The notes beneath the pieces are model-generated. The model had not been told where the DNA came from. It saw only the letters and a program-made list of their open reading frames with translations, and did not search any database. The position numbers and the translations under genes were made by a program. DNA of 64,000 bases from Streptomyces guryensis (GTDB lineage Bacteria > Actinomycetota > Actinomycetes > Streptomycetales > Streptomycetaceae). The stretch is from contig NZ_JAJSBI010000025.1 of NCBI RefSeq assembly GCF_021261325.1, forward strand, positions 1 through 64,000, read 5' to 3'. Numbering within the stretch: position 1 is the stretch's first letter; each line of letters begins with the position of its first letter. Of the stretch, positions 16,946 to 24,348 are shown in pieces.

Positions 16946-17109
16946 AAGGCCCTCCGTCAGCCGCCGAGGAGCCCGCTGAGCCGGAGACAACGGTCCCCGG
17001 CCGCACCGGGCCGTCCGACGGACGTGCAAGGCCCTCCGTCGGCCACAGGGAGGCCGGTGAGCCGGAGGCATCGGCTCCTGGCTGAAACCGGGCCGTCCGA
17101 CAGGCGTAC
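16946..17109 (+). repeat. Two tandem degenerate 82-base repeats
   Basis: Units 16946-17027 and 17028-17109 both begin AAGGCCCTCCGTC and both contain a shared GGGCCGTCCGAC block near their ends, with more divergence in between. The 82-base period is not a multiple of three, which argues against coding. Confidence 0.6.
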
Positions 17110-17367
17110 GCGGCTCTGAGACGTCCACCGCCTGTCCTTCGCGGCTCCGTCGGGGTCGGTGCAGCCCCGCTCAGCGGACTGTCACCGGCCGACGGGAGCC
17201 TCAGAGGCCCGCCAAGCGGCCACGGCTGCCACGGACGCACGGCCACCGGCGCGCCTGCGCCGCCCGAGGCAACCGCAGAGGGTCGAGGCGCCCACACGGC
17301 CGGGGTGGGCGGGACACACTCACGCCGGTCAAAGGCAGACCCGCTGAGACGGACACACCCACCCCGG

Positions 17368-17424
17368 CGGAAGCAGGCCCTCCGACCGGAAGCAGATCCT
17401 CCGACCGGAAGCAGATCCTCCGGC
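17368..17424 (+). repeat. Three tandem copies of a 19-base repeat
   Basis: Units at 17368-17386, 17387-17405 and 17406-17424 share CGGAAGCAGATCCTCCGAC with one to three substitutions. There are no spacers, so this is not a CRISPR array. Confidence 0.75.
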
Positions 17425-17594
17425 GCACGTGCGGCGCCCAGGGCGCGCATCGAGAGCCGGTGTGGGCGATGCGGCCGGGACAGTCGTAGCCCCTGCTTAA
17501 GGCTTCCGCCATCTGCTCGTCGCCCACTGTTCCGTGTCCGCCAGGCGGACCGCGGCGGCGGTAGGCACTGGGTGCCGGATACGGTGGGTACACC

Positions 17595-18809
17595 ATGAGC
17601 GCATCGCAGACCTCGACCGCTGACGTCCCCACCCTCCTCGTCAAGATCTTCGGCAAGGACCGGCCGGGCATCACGGCCGGCCTGTTCGACACCCTCGCCG
17701 CCTACTCCGTCGACGTGGTCGACATCGAGCAGGTCGTCACCCGTGGCCGGCTCACGCTGTGCGCGCTCGTGACCCCGCCGCCCCACGGGCTGGAGGGGGA
17801 TCTGCGGGCCACCGTCCACAGCTGGGCGGAGTCGATGAAGATGCAGGCGGAGATCATCTCCGGGCGGGGCGACAACCGCCCGCGCGGCCTCGGACGCTCA
17901 TTGGTCACGGTCCTCGGTCACCCCCTCACGGCGGAGGCGACCGCCCGGATCGCCGCGAAGATCGCCTCTGTCGGCGGCAACATCGACCGTATCTTCCGCC
18001 TCGCCAAGTACCCCGTCACGGCGGTCGAGTTCGCGGTGTCCGGCGTCGAGACCGAGCTGCTGCGCACCTCCCTGGTGACGGACGCCGCGGCACTGGGTGT
18101 CGATGTGGCGGTCGTCGCGGCGGGGCTGCACCGGCGGGCGCAGCGGCTGGTCGTCATGGATGTCGACTCGACGCTCATCCAGGACGAGGTGATCGAGCTC
18201 TTCGCCGCGCACGCCGGCTGCGAGGACAAGGTCGCCGAGGTGACCGCGGCCGCGATGCGCGGGGAACTGGACTTCGAGCAGTCGCTGCACGCGCGCGTGG
18301 CGCTCCTGGAGGGGCTCGACGCGTCCGTGGTGGACAAGGTGCGCAGTGAGGTGCGGCTGACACCCGGGGCCCGCACACTGATCCGCACGCTGAAGCGGCT
18401 CGGGTACCAAGTGGGTGTCGTCTCCGGCGGCTTCACCCAGGTCACCGACGACCTCAAGGAACGGCTCGGGCTCGACTTCGCGCAGGCCAACACGCTGGAG
18501 ATCGTCGACGGCAGGCTCACCGGCAGGGTCACCGGCGAGATCGTCGACCGCGCGGGCAAGGCACGGCTGCTGCGCCGGTTCGCCGCGGAGGCGGGCGTAC
18601 CGCTCGCCCAGACCGTTGCGATCGGCGACGGCGCCAACGACCTGGACATGCTCAACGCGGCCGGTCTCGGTGTCGCCTTCAACGCCAAGCCGGTCGTACG
18701 GGAGGCCGCGCACACCGCGGTGAACGTGCCCTTCCTGGACACGGTCCTGTATCTGCTCGGCGTCACCCGCGAAGAGGTCGAGGCGGCGGACACCCACGAC
18801 GAGCGGTAG
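17595..18809 (+). CDS. serB: Phosphoserine phosphatase SerB with N-terminal ACT domain
   Basis: The 404-residue enzyme performs the last step of serine synthesis, converting phosphoserine to serine. It has an N-terminal ACT-like regulatory region (LLVKIFGKDRPGITAGLFD; a second half around residues 100-175) and a HAD phosphatase domain with nucleophile Asp189 and Asp191 in VVMDVDSTLIQDE, motif II VVSGGFTQV and the Mg-binding GDGANDLDM. The length matches actinobacterial SerB. The ATG at 17595 has little visible ribosome-binding site. A strong terminator follows. Confidence 0.95.
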   Translation: MSASQTSTADVPTLLVKIFGKDRPGITAGLFDTLAAYSVDVVDIEQVVTRGRLTLCALVTPPPHGLEGDLRATVHSWAESMKMQAEIISGRGDNRPRGLGRSLVTVLGHPLTAEATARIAAKIASVGGNIDRIFRLAKYPVTAVEFAVSGVETELLRTSLVTDAAALGVDVAVVAAGLHRRAQRLVVMDVDSTLIQDEVIELFAAHAGCEDKVAEVTAAAMRGELDFEQSLHARVALLEGLDASVVDKVRSEVRLTPGARTLIRTLKRLGYQVGVVSGGFTQVTDDLKERLGLDFAQANTLEIVDGRLTGRVTGEIVDRAGKARLLRRFAAEAGVPLAQTVAIGDGANDLDMLNAAGLGVAFNAKPVVREAAHTAVNVPFLDTVLYLLGVTREEVEAADTHDER

Positions 18810-18830
18810 TCGCCCGTATCGGTACGTCGA

Positions 18831-18861
18831 GGGGCCCGGCACCGTGGTGGTGCCGGGCCCC
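18831..18861. terminator. Bidirectional terminator between serB and sixA-like gene
   Basis: GGGGCCCGGCACC (18831-18843) and GGTGCCGGGCCCC (18849-18861) form a perfect 13-base stem with a 5-base loop between two convergent genes. Confidence 0.8.
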
Positions 18862-18917
18862 TCGGCCGTGGTGTCGCCTGCTCGCTTCGTCGGTCGTCTG
18901 CGGGGCCGCCGGGTCGG

Positions 18918-19436
18918 CTACTCGGTCGGCGCCCAGTAGTCCACCAGCGTGGCCACACCCGGTTCCAGGGTCTTCCAGGGGCCCTCGAAGGACAGGACGG
19001 CGAAGGCGGCGGCCGGGAAGCCGCGGCGGCTCATCCGCTCGCCGACGTCGCCCTCCGACGAGCCGGCCAGGATCTCGGCGAGGCCCTGCACGCCCGGATT
19101 GTGGCCGATCAGTACGGCGCTCTGCGCGTCGTCGGGGGTCTCGTTGAGCAGCGCGATCAGCTCGCCGGGTGAGGCCTCGTAGATCCGCTCCTCATAGACG
19201 GTTTTCGGCCGGTGGGGGAACTCATGGACGGCGAGCTTCCAGGTCTCACGGGTCCGGACCGCGGTGGAGCACAGGGCCAGGTCGAAGGGGATACCGGTGT
19301 CGGCCAGCTTGCGTCCGGCGACTGCGGCGTCCGTGCGGCCCCGCTCGGCGAGAGGGCGTTCGTGGTCGGTCACCTGTGGCCAGTCGGCTTTCGCATGCCG
19401 GAAGAGGACGATCCTGCGGGGTTCTGCGACGCTCAT
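18918..19436 (-). CDS. SixA-like histidine phosphatase
   Basis: The 172-residue protein belongs to the histidine phosphatase superfamily, SixA branch. Arg13-His14 in LFRHAKAD is the catalytic pair, followed by ERPLAERGRTDA, CSTAVRTRETW and the second catalytic His in VLIGHNPGVQGLAE. E. coli SixA dephosphorylates phosphohistidine proteins. The substrate here is unknown. The ATG at 19436 directly precedes the conserved domain, although its ribosome-binding site is poor. Confidence 0.88.
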   Translation of the reverse strand: MSVAEPRRIVLFRHAKADWPQVTDHERPLAERGRTDAAVAGRKLADTGIPFDLALCSTAVRTRETWKLAVHEFPHRPKTVYEERIYEASPGELIALLNETPDDAQSAVLIGHNPGVQGLAEILAGSSEGDVGERMSRRGFPAAAFAVLSFEGPWKTLEPGVATLVDYWAPTE

Positions 19437-19501
19437 GGAACCCAGCTTCGCATGAAACAAGCCATGGGGCGCAGGGAGTTGACTGGCGGCCGAACCGGTG
19501 C

Positions 19502-19708
19502 TCAGCGGCCTATGAGCTGCTGTGCCCGCTCGAAGAGGTGGGTGATCGCCGGGTCCCCCGCCGCCGCCTGCGCGTCCGACGGGTTCAGCATCAGCGCCAG
19601 GAGCACGATGAACGCGAGCGTCGGCAGGGCGAGCGCCCACCAGGGCAGCCGGATGTCGACGCCACCCGTGGTCGCCGGGTGGGGCCGGGTGTGCGACTGG
19701 GCCGACAT
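19502..19708 (-). CDS. Small membrane protein
   Basis: This 68-residue protein has a polar N-terminus, one membrane helix (WWALALPTLAFIVLLALML, about 23-41) and a short C-terminal helix ending THLFERAQQLIGR. GGAGG lies 6 bases before the ATG. It is probably a conserved Streptomyces membrane protein of unknown role. Confidence 0.7.
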   Translation of the reverse strand: MSAQSHTRPHPATTGGVDIRLPWWALALPTLAFIVLLALMLNPSDAQAAAGDPAITHLFERAQQLIGR

Positions 19709-19879
19709 GGGTGCCTCCGCTGGTCTTCGAGTCCGCGGTGATCCGCCTTACGCGGTCACACTTCGAAGTTACGGAATCCGGAGCCCTCAACCCATCCGGA
19801 GATCCACCCAGTTGACCCTGACACTCACCCCCTAGGGGATGGTGGTGCTAGCCCCACCATCGGGCGGCCCGGCGGACGG

Positions 19880-19996
19880 TCACGGCGAGGCGATCGTCGC
19901 GATGATGGCGATGATCACGAAGATGGCGAGGAACGAGCCGAAGACGAGCAGCATCTTCTTCTGGCCGTTCTGGGGGTTCGGGTCGAGCACTGGCAT
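19880..19996 (-). CDS. SGM_5486 family transporter-associated small protein
   Basis: This 38-residue protein begins MPVLDPNPQNGQKKMLLVFG and is almost entirely one membrane helix after residue 14 (LLVFGSFLAIFVIIAIIATI). The DPNPQNGQKKM motif is characteristic of a tiny family found next to MFS transporters in Streptomyces. It lies 44 bases downstream of the MFS gene on the same strand. It may be an accessory subunit, but its function is not established. Confidence 0.8.
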   Translation of the reverse strand: MPVLDPNPQNGQKKMLLVFGSFLAIFVIIAIIATIASP

Positions 19997-20040
19997 ACGG
20001 CAAGTCTCGCACCCCGCGCCCGCGGCGCATCGGCCGGGGG

Positions 20041-21327
20041 TCAGCGCGCCGCCTCGTCCTCCACCGTGCGATTGCGCCCCGCCAGAACGCCGACGGCCAT
20101 CTGCGGGACCATCAGGGCGGCCATGAGCGCGATCGGCAGTCCCCAGCCGCCGCTGTGCTGGTAGAGGACGCCCACCAGGAGCGGGCCGGGGATGGAGATC
20201 AGATAGCCGGTGCTCTGCGCGAACGCCGACAGCTGGGCGACGCCTGCGCCGGTCCTGGCCCGCATGCCGACCATGGTGAGGGCCAGCGGGAAGGCGCAGT
20301 TGGCGATGCCGAGCAGCAGCGCCCAGGCCCAGGCACCGGCGGCCGGTGCGAGGTACAGGCCGGCGTAACCGGCGAGGCCGCACGCGCCCAGCGCGATCGC
20401 GATCGGCCCCTGGTGCGGCAGCCTGGCGGCAACGCGCGGGATGACGAACGCCAGCGGCACGCCCATCACCATCGTGACGGCGAGCAGCAGCCCCGCCGTG
20501 CCCGCGGGCACGCCCGCGTCCCGGAAGATCTGCGCCATCCAGCCCATAGTGATGTACGCGGCGGTGGCCTGCAGCCCGAAGAAGACGGCGAGCGCCCAGG
20601 CGGTGCGGCTCCGGGTGATCCGCAGCACGGGCGCCTCCACGCGCGCGTGCTCCTGCCGCACGGCCGGCTGCTCGGCGGGCCCCGCACCCCGCCGGCGTAC
20701 GAACGGGATCCACGGCAGTACGGCCGCCGCCGCGAGGGCCGCCCACACCGTGAGACCGGCCTGCCAACTGCCGCCCAGCGCCTCGGTCATGGGCACCGTC
20801 ACCGCGGCCGCGGCGGCGGTGCCCAGGGCGAGCGCCATCGAGTAGAGGCCTGTCATGGAGCCGACGCGGTCCGGGAACCAGCGCTTGACGATGACCGGCA
20901 TCAGGACGTTGCTGACCGCGATGCCCATGAGGGCGAGCGCGCTGGCGGCCAGGAAGCCGGCCGTGCCGCCCACGTACGGCCGTATGAGCAGGCCCGCCGT
21001 GATGGCCACCATGCCCGCGCACACCACCGCGCCCGGTCCGAAGCGGCGGGCGAGGCGCGGGGCCGTGACTCCGAAGACGGCGAAGCAGAGCGGGGGCACG
21101 GAGGTGAGCAGGCCGGCCACGCTGCCGCTCATGCCGAGCCCGTCGCGGACCTCTTCGAGGAGCGCGCCCAGGCTGGTGATGGCGGGGCGGAGGTTGAGGG
21201 CCGACAGGACGATGCCGAGCACGAGCAGTCTCGTCGTCCACGCGCGCGTGGCGGGTCGCTGGGGCTCGTCCGCGGCCGGAACGCGCACGTTCGTGAACGC
21301 CGTCGTCCGGGTTTCCTCACTTGCCAT
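20041..21327 (-). CDS. MFS transporter, CynX/NimT-like
   Basis: The protein (428 residues from the ATG at 21327) has about twelve membrane helices. It begins with NLRPAITSLGALLEEVRDGL in the first segment, typical of the CynX/NimT branch that carries cyanate, nitroimidazoles and similar small molecules. The first half contains MTGLYSMALALGTA and the second half MGWMAQIFRDAGVPAG. Starts at 21336 or 21339 are also possible. A palindrome lies between it and a divergent GntR regulator, which suggests regulation by that protein. Confidence 0.88.
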   Translation of the reverse strand: MASEETRTTAFTNVRVPAADEPQRPATRAWTTRLLVLGIVLSALNLRPAITSLGALLEEVRDGLGMSGSVAGLLTSVPPLCFAVFGVTAPRLARRFGPGAVVCAGMVAITAGLLIRPYVGGTAGFLAASALALMGIAVSNVLMPVIVKRWFPDRVGSMTGLYSMALALGTAAAAAVTVPMTEALGGSWQAGLTVWAALAAAAVLPWIPFVRRRGAGPAEQPAVRQEHARVEAPVLRITRSRTAWALAVFFGLQATAAYITMGWMAQIFRDAGVPAGTAGLLLAVTMVMGVPLAFVIPRVAARLPHQGPIAIALGACGLAGYAGLYLAPAAGAWAWALLLGIANCAFPLALTMVGMRARTGAGVAQLSAFAQSTGYLISIPGPLLVGVLYQHSGGWGLPIALMAALMVPQMAVGVLAGRNRTVEDEAAR

Positions 21328-21341
21328 GCTGCTCATCATAG

Positions 21342-21356
21342 AATCATTGGATGATT
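21342..21356. promoter_or_regulatory. Candidate GntR/FadR operator
   Basis: AATCAT-TGG-ATGATT at 21342-21356 is a perfect inverted repeat in an AT-rich island, placed between the MFS gene (start 21327, minus) and the GntR gene (start 21410, plus). Size and symmetry fit a FadR-subfamily dimer site that could control both genes. Confidence 0.6.
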
Positions 21357-21409
21357 GGTTGTCCATCCCCGGGTCGGCCGGAGCCGCCCACCTCGTGCGA
21401 AGGTGTGCC

Positions 21410-22099
21410 ATGCCCCTGAGTCATCCGCGCCGTTCCGCGCTGTCCGAGCAGGTCATCGCCGCGCTGCGGCACGAGATCACCTCGGGCGAGTGGCCGGTCG
21501 GCTCCCGCATCCCGACGGAGCCGGAGCTGGTCGAGCAGCTAGGCGTGGCCCGGAACACGGTCCGTGAGGCCGTCCGCGCGCTCGCGCACAACGGTCTGCT
21601 GGACATCCGCCAGGGCTCGGGCACGTATGTCGTGGCGACCAGCGAGCTGGCGGGCGTGATGCACCGCCGTTTCTCCGAGGCCGACCCGCGGCACATCGCC
21701 GAGCTGCGTTCCACACTGGAGTCGGCAGCCGCGAAGCTCGCCGCCGGGCGGCGCACCGAGAAGGACCTCAAGCAGCTGGACGCGCTGCTCGTGCGGCGCG
21801 AGGAGGCCTGGCAGTCGGGCGACACGGAGACCTTCGTGACGGCGGACGCGACCTTCCACATGGCGGTGGTGGCGGCCTCGCACAACGACGTGATGACCGC
21901 GATGTACGCGGACCTCGGCGAGGTGCTGCGGGACTGGCTGCGCGAGGACGTCGGCCAGGAGCTCACCCCGGAGACGTACATGGAGCACACGCGCCTGGTC
22001 GACGCGATCCGCGCGGGTGAAGCCGAGGCGGCGGGTGCGGAGGCGGCGAGCTATCCGTTCCTGTGCCGTCCCGGACGGTTCACCGCTTCTGGTGGCTGA
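21410..22099 (+). CDS. FadR-subfamily GntR transcriptional regulator
   Basis: The 229-residue protein has an N-terminal winged helix (about 5-75; SGEWPVGSRIPTEPELVEQL, GVARNTVREAVRALA, DIRQGSGTYV) and a C-terminal FCD ligand-binding domain (about 85-220; DPRHIAELRSTLE, ADATFHMAVVAASHND, EHTRLVDAIRAG). FCD domains usually bind a metal and a small acid or related effector. The gene is divergent from the MFS transporter and probably regulates it. The 3' end overlaps the convergent secreted-protein gene by 20 bases. Confidence 0.92.
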   Translation: MPLSHPRRSALSEQVIAALRHEITSGEWPVGSRIPTEPELVEQLGVARNTVREAVRALAHNGLLDIRQGSGTYVVATSELAGVMHRRFSEADPRHIAELRSTLESAAAKLAAGRRTEKDLKQLDALLVRREEAWQSGDTETFVTADATFHMAVVAASHNDVMTAMYADLGEVLRDWLREDVGQELTPETYMEHTRLVDAIRAGEAEAAGAEAASYPFLCRPGRFTASGG

Positions 22100-22427
22100 T
22101 CCACACCGAGCCGACTTCCTTCCAGCACCGGCCGGAGAGCCGTACGGTCATCGCCGGCCCGGTGTCGACCGGGGTGCCGTCGGTGTCGAGGTCCCACCAG
22201 CGCGCGCACTCGACATGCAGGCTGACGCCGTCGGTCTGCGGATAGGGATTGTGGCAGTACGCGGTCACGTGGGAGCCGGTGACCCTGGTGCGGCACCAGG
22301 CGCCGAAGAGCTGCGGCGCCGGTGGTTTCCCGGGCTTCACGCGCGCGTGGGGCATCGCCTCGTACGGCAGGGACATCACGAGAGCGACGGCGACGGTCAC
22401 TGAGGCCAGGCTGCGGAAGATGCGCAC
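22080..22427 (-). CDS. Small secreted protein with four cysteines
   Basis: The 115-residue protein has a signal peptide (MRIFRSLASVTVAVALVMSL) and a mature part with four cysteines (GAWCRTRV, AYCHNPY, VECARWW, GRCWKEV), likely two disulfides. The GTG start at 22427 has AGGAGG upstream. I do not recognise the fold. The gene overlaps the GntR gene tail to tail. Confidence 0.75.
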   Translation of the reverse strand: MRIFRSLASVTVAVALVMSLPYEAMPHARVKPGKPPAPQLFGAWCRTRVTGSHVTAYCHNPYPQTDGVSLHVECARWWDLDTDGTPVDTGPAMTVRLSGRCWKEVGSVWISHQKR

Positions 22428-22462
22428 AAGGGGACCTCCTCGGCCGCGCTGGGGAGGGAATC

Positions 22463-22477
22463 ACGTGCTGAACACGT
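22463..22477. promoter_or_regulatory. Inverted repeat upstream of secreted-protein gene
   Basis: ACGTG-CTGAA-CACGT (22463-22477) is a perfect inverted repeat about 36-50 bases before the GTG start, in promoter position on the minus strand. It is a candidate operator only. Confidence 0.3.
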
Positions 22478-22542
22478 AATCCAGAGTGCGCAGTTGAGCC
22501 CCGGCTCCGCCCGGCCGGATAGGCCGAACGGGTGACATGGCA

Positions 22543-22572
22543 AGGGCGCGCGTCCGTCCGGACGCGCGCCCT
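22543..22572 (-). terminator. Terminator of the fabG-fabI operon
   Basis: AGGGCGCGCGTCCG (22543-22556) and CGGACGCGCGCCCT (22559-22572) form a perfect 14-base stem just downstream of fabI. Confidence 0.75.
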
Positions 22573-22599
22573 CGATCACTGTTCAGACAGTGGCAGCGA

Positions 22600-23367
22600 T
22601 CACGCGCCGATGGCGTGCAGACCGCCGTCCACGTGGACGATCTCGCCCGTTGTCTTCGGGAACCAGTCGCTCAGCAGGGCGACGATGCCCTTGCCGGCCG
22701 GCTCCGGGTCCTTGAGGTCCCACTCCAGCGGAGAGCGCTCGTCCCACACGGCGGCCAGGTCGCTGAAGCCCGGGATGGACTTGGCGGCCATGGAGCCGAT
22801 CGGGCCCGCGGAGATCAGGTTGCAGCGGATGTTCTGCTTGCCCAGGTCACGGGCGAGGTAGCGGCTGGTGGCCTCCAGGGCGGCCTTGGCCGGACCCATC
22901 CAGTCGTACTGCGGCCAGGCGTACTGCGCGTCGAAGGTGAGGCCGACGACCGAGCCGCCGTTCTGCATCAGCGGCAGACAGGCCGTGGTCAGCGACTTCA
23001 GGGAGTACGCCGAGACGTGCATGGCCGTGGCCACGGACTCGAACGGCGTGTTCAGGAAGTTGCCGCCGAGCGCGTCCTGCGGCGCGAAGCCGATGGAGTG
23101 CACGACGCCGTCGAGGCCGCCGAGCTCCTCGCCGACCAGGTCGGCCAGGCGGCCCAGGTGCTCGTCGTTGGTGACATCGAGCTCGATGACCTTGGTGGGC
23201 TTCGGCAGCTTCTTGGCGATGCGCTCGGTCAGCGTGGGCCGCGGGAACGCGGTCAGGATGATCTCCGCGCCCTGCTCCTGGGCCAGCTTGGCGGCGTGGA
23301 AGGCGATGGAGGACTCCATCAGCACACCGGTGATCAGGACGCGCTTGCCCTCGAGGATTCCGCTCAT
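22600..23367 (-). CDS. fabI: Enoyl-[acyl-carrier-protein] reductase (InhA/FabI type)
   Basis: The 255-residue NADH-dependent enzyme reduces enoyl-ACP in the last step of fatty-acid elongation. It shows the FabI-type cofactor motif (ITGVLMESSIAFHAAKLAQE), LDVTNDEHL, HSIGFAPQ and the Tyr154-x6-Lys161 catalytic pair in YDWMGPAK, as in mycobacterial InhA (YNWMTVAK). It is a member of the SDR superfamily. It follows fabG by 5 bases. From memory, the S. coelicolor orthologue is SCO1814. Confidence 0.95.
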   Translation of the reverse strand: MSGILEGKRVLITGVLMESSIAFHAAKLAQEQGAEIILTAFPRPTLTERIAKKLPKPTKVIELDVTNDEHLGRLADLVGEELGGLDGVVHSIGFAPQDALGGNFLNTPFESVATAMHVSAYSLKSLTTACLPLMQNGGSVVGLTFDAQYAWPQYDWMGPAKAALEATSRYLARDLGKQNIRCNLISAGPIGSMAAKSIPGFSDLAAVWDERSPLEWDLKDPEPAGKGIVALLSDWFPKTTGEIVHVDGGLHAIGA

Positions 23368-23372
23368 GGTGA

Positions 23373-24092
23373 TCAGTGACCCATTCCCAGTCCGCCGTCA
23401 ACAGGGATGACGGCTCCAGTGATGTACGAGGCGTCGTCGGAGGCGAGGAACCGCACCGTCGCGGCCACCTCCTCCGGCTGCGCGTAACGACCGAGCGGCA
23501 CCTGCTTCACGATGCCCTCACGCTGCTCGTCGGTGAGCACCTTGGTCATGTCGGTGTCCACGAAGCCGGGGGCGACGACGTTGAAGGTGATGTTGCGCGA
23601 GCCCAGCTCACGGGCGAGGGAGCGCGCGAAGCCGACCAGGGCGGCCTTGGAGGCGGCGTAGTTGGCCTGACCGGGGCCGCCGTACAGCCCGACGACCGAC
23701 GAGATCAGGACGACGCGGCCCTTCTTGGCGCGCAGCATGCCGCGGTTGGCGCGCTTGACCACCCGGAAGGTGCCGGTGAGGTTGGTGTCGAGGACGGACG
23801 TGAAGTCCTCCTCGGACATGCGCATCAGCAGCTGGTCCTTGGTGATGCCGGCGTTGGCGATCAGGACCTCGACCGGGCCGTGCTCGGCCTCGATCTCCTT
23901 GTAGGCCTGCTCCACCTGCTCGGTGTCGGTGATGTCGCACTTGACGGCCAGGCAGCCCAATTCCGTGAGGGCGGCCGGCGGCTCACCCGAGCGGTACGTG
24001 ATCGCGACCTTGTCGCCGGCGTCGGCGAATGCGCGGGCGATGGCGAGGCCGATGCCCCGGTTGCCTCCGGTGACGAGAACCGAGCGGCTCAA
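23373..24092 (-). CDS. fabG: 3-oxoacyl-[acyl-carrier-protein] reductase
   Basis: The 239-residue NADPH-dependent enzyme reduces 3-oxoacyl-ACP. It has TGGNRGIG at 8-15, NAG in IANAGITKDQLL, the catalytic Ser in LISSVVGLYGG, the YAASK motif near residue 150, and ends PVDGGLGMGH. I chose the TTG at 24092 because the enzyme's usual N-terminus (MSRSVLVTGGNRGIG) begins there and AAGGGTGA lies 5 bases upstream. fabG and fabI form an operon, the usual actinobacterial arrangement. Confidence 0.93.
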   Translation of the reverse strand: MSRSVLVTGGNRGIGLAIARAFADAGDKVAITYRSGEPPAALTELGCLAVKCDITDTEQVEQAYKEIEAEHGPVEVLIANAGITKDQLLMRMSEEDFTSVLDTNLTGTFRVVKRANRGMLRAKKGRVVLISSVVGLYGGPGQANYAASKAALVGFARSLARELGSRNITFNVVAPGFVDTDMTKVLTDEQREGIVKQVPLGRYAQPEEVAATVRFLASDDASYITGAVIPVDGGLGMGH

Positions 24093-24162
24093 CGGATCAC
24101 CCTTTCGATAGCGGTCTGATACCCCCCGCCCGAACACCTGGATGACAGGCGGCTTCCTCGAA

Positions 24163-24193
24163 AACCTATCTGTCCGGGTGCTCCCGCGGACAA
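24163..24193 (-). promoter_or_regulatory. Possible fabG promoter
   Basis: On the minus strand TTGTCC (24188-24193) is followed by TAGGTT (24163-24168) with a 19-base spacer, longer than optimal. It lies about 70 bases before the fabG start. Confidence 0.3.
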
Positions 24194-24200
24194 TCGGGCA

Positions 24201-24230
24201 CCGACAGTGGCTTACGGGACTCACTGTCGG
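24201..24230. promoter_or_regulatory. 9-base inverted repeat upstream of fabG
   Basis: CCGACAGTG (24201-24209) and CACTGTCGG (24222-24230) form a perfect inverted repeat with a 12-base gap, next to the candidate fabG promoter and between divergent genes. It could be a regulator site for fatty-acid genes or for tldD. Confidence 0.4.
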
Positions 24231-24348
24231 GTCCCTACAGAAAGTTGCCGGTAGCGGCCCGAAACCTGTGGTCCGCGGCCCGGTCACGCGAAATGATCGG
24301 AGCAACCGCCGGTCCGATCACAGGTCACGACAACAAGGAGAGACCTCG

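Larger units (their letters stand above)
16843..17594. other. Gene-poor 750-base region with tandem repeats
   Basis: I see no convincing gene here. Frames open on both strands are Arg/Pro-rich and typical of non-coding GC-rich DNA. The region holds two adjacent degenerate 82-base units and a triple 19-base repeat, described separately. A short peptide-like stretch (VPLKLSAEQLRAGLVVGMRK, about 16888-16947) appears in the +1 frame relative to the preceding membrane-protein gene and might be a remnant of a longer C-terminus. The last 130 bases before serB presumably hold its promoter, which I cannot define. Confidence 0.5.

Noticed and set aside
17368..17424. Possible CRISPR array
   Set aside because: The three 19-base units are directly adjacent without spacers, and no cas gene is present.
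22600..24092. Start of a polyketide or fatty-acid-derived biosynthetic cluster
   Set aside because: fabG and fabI here are the housekeeping pair. No ketosynthase, carrier protein or tailoring genes accompany them.
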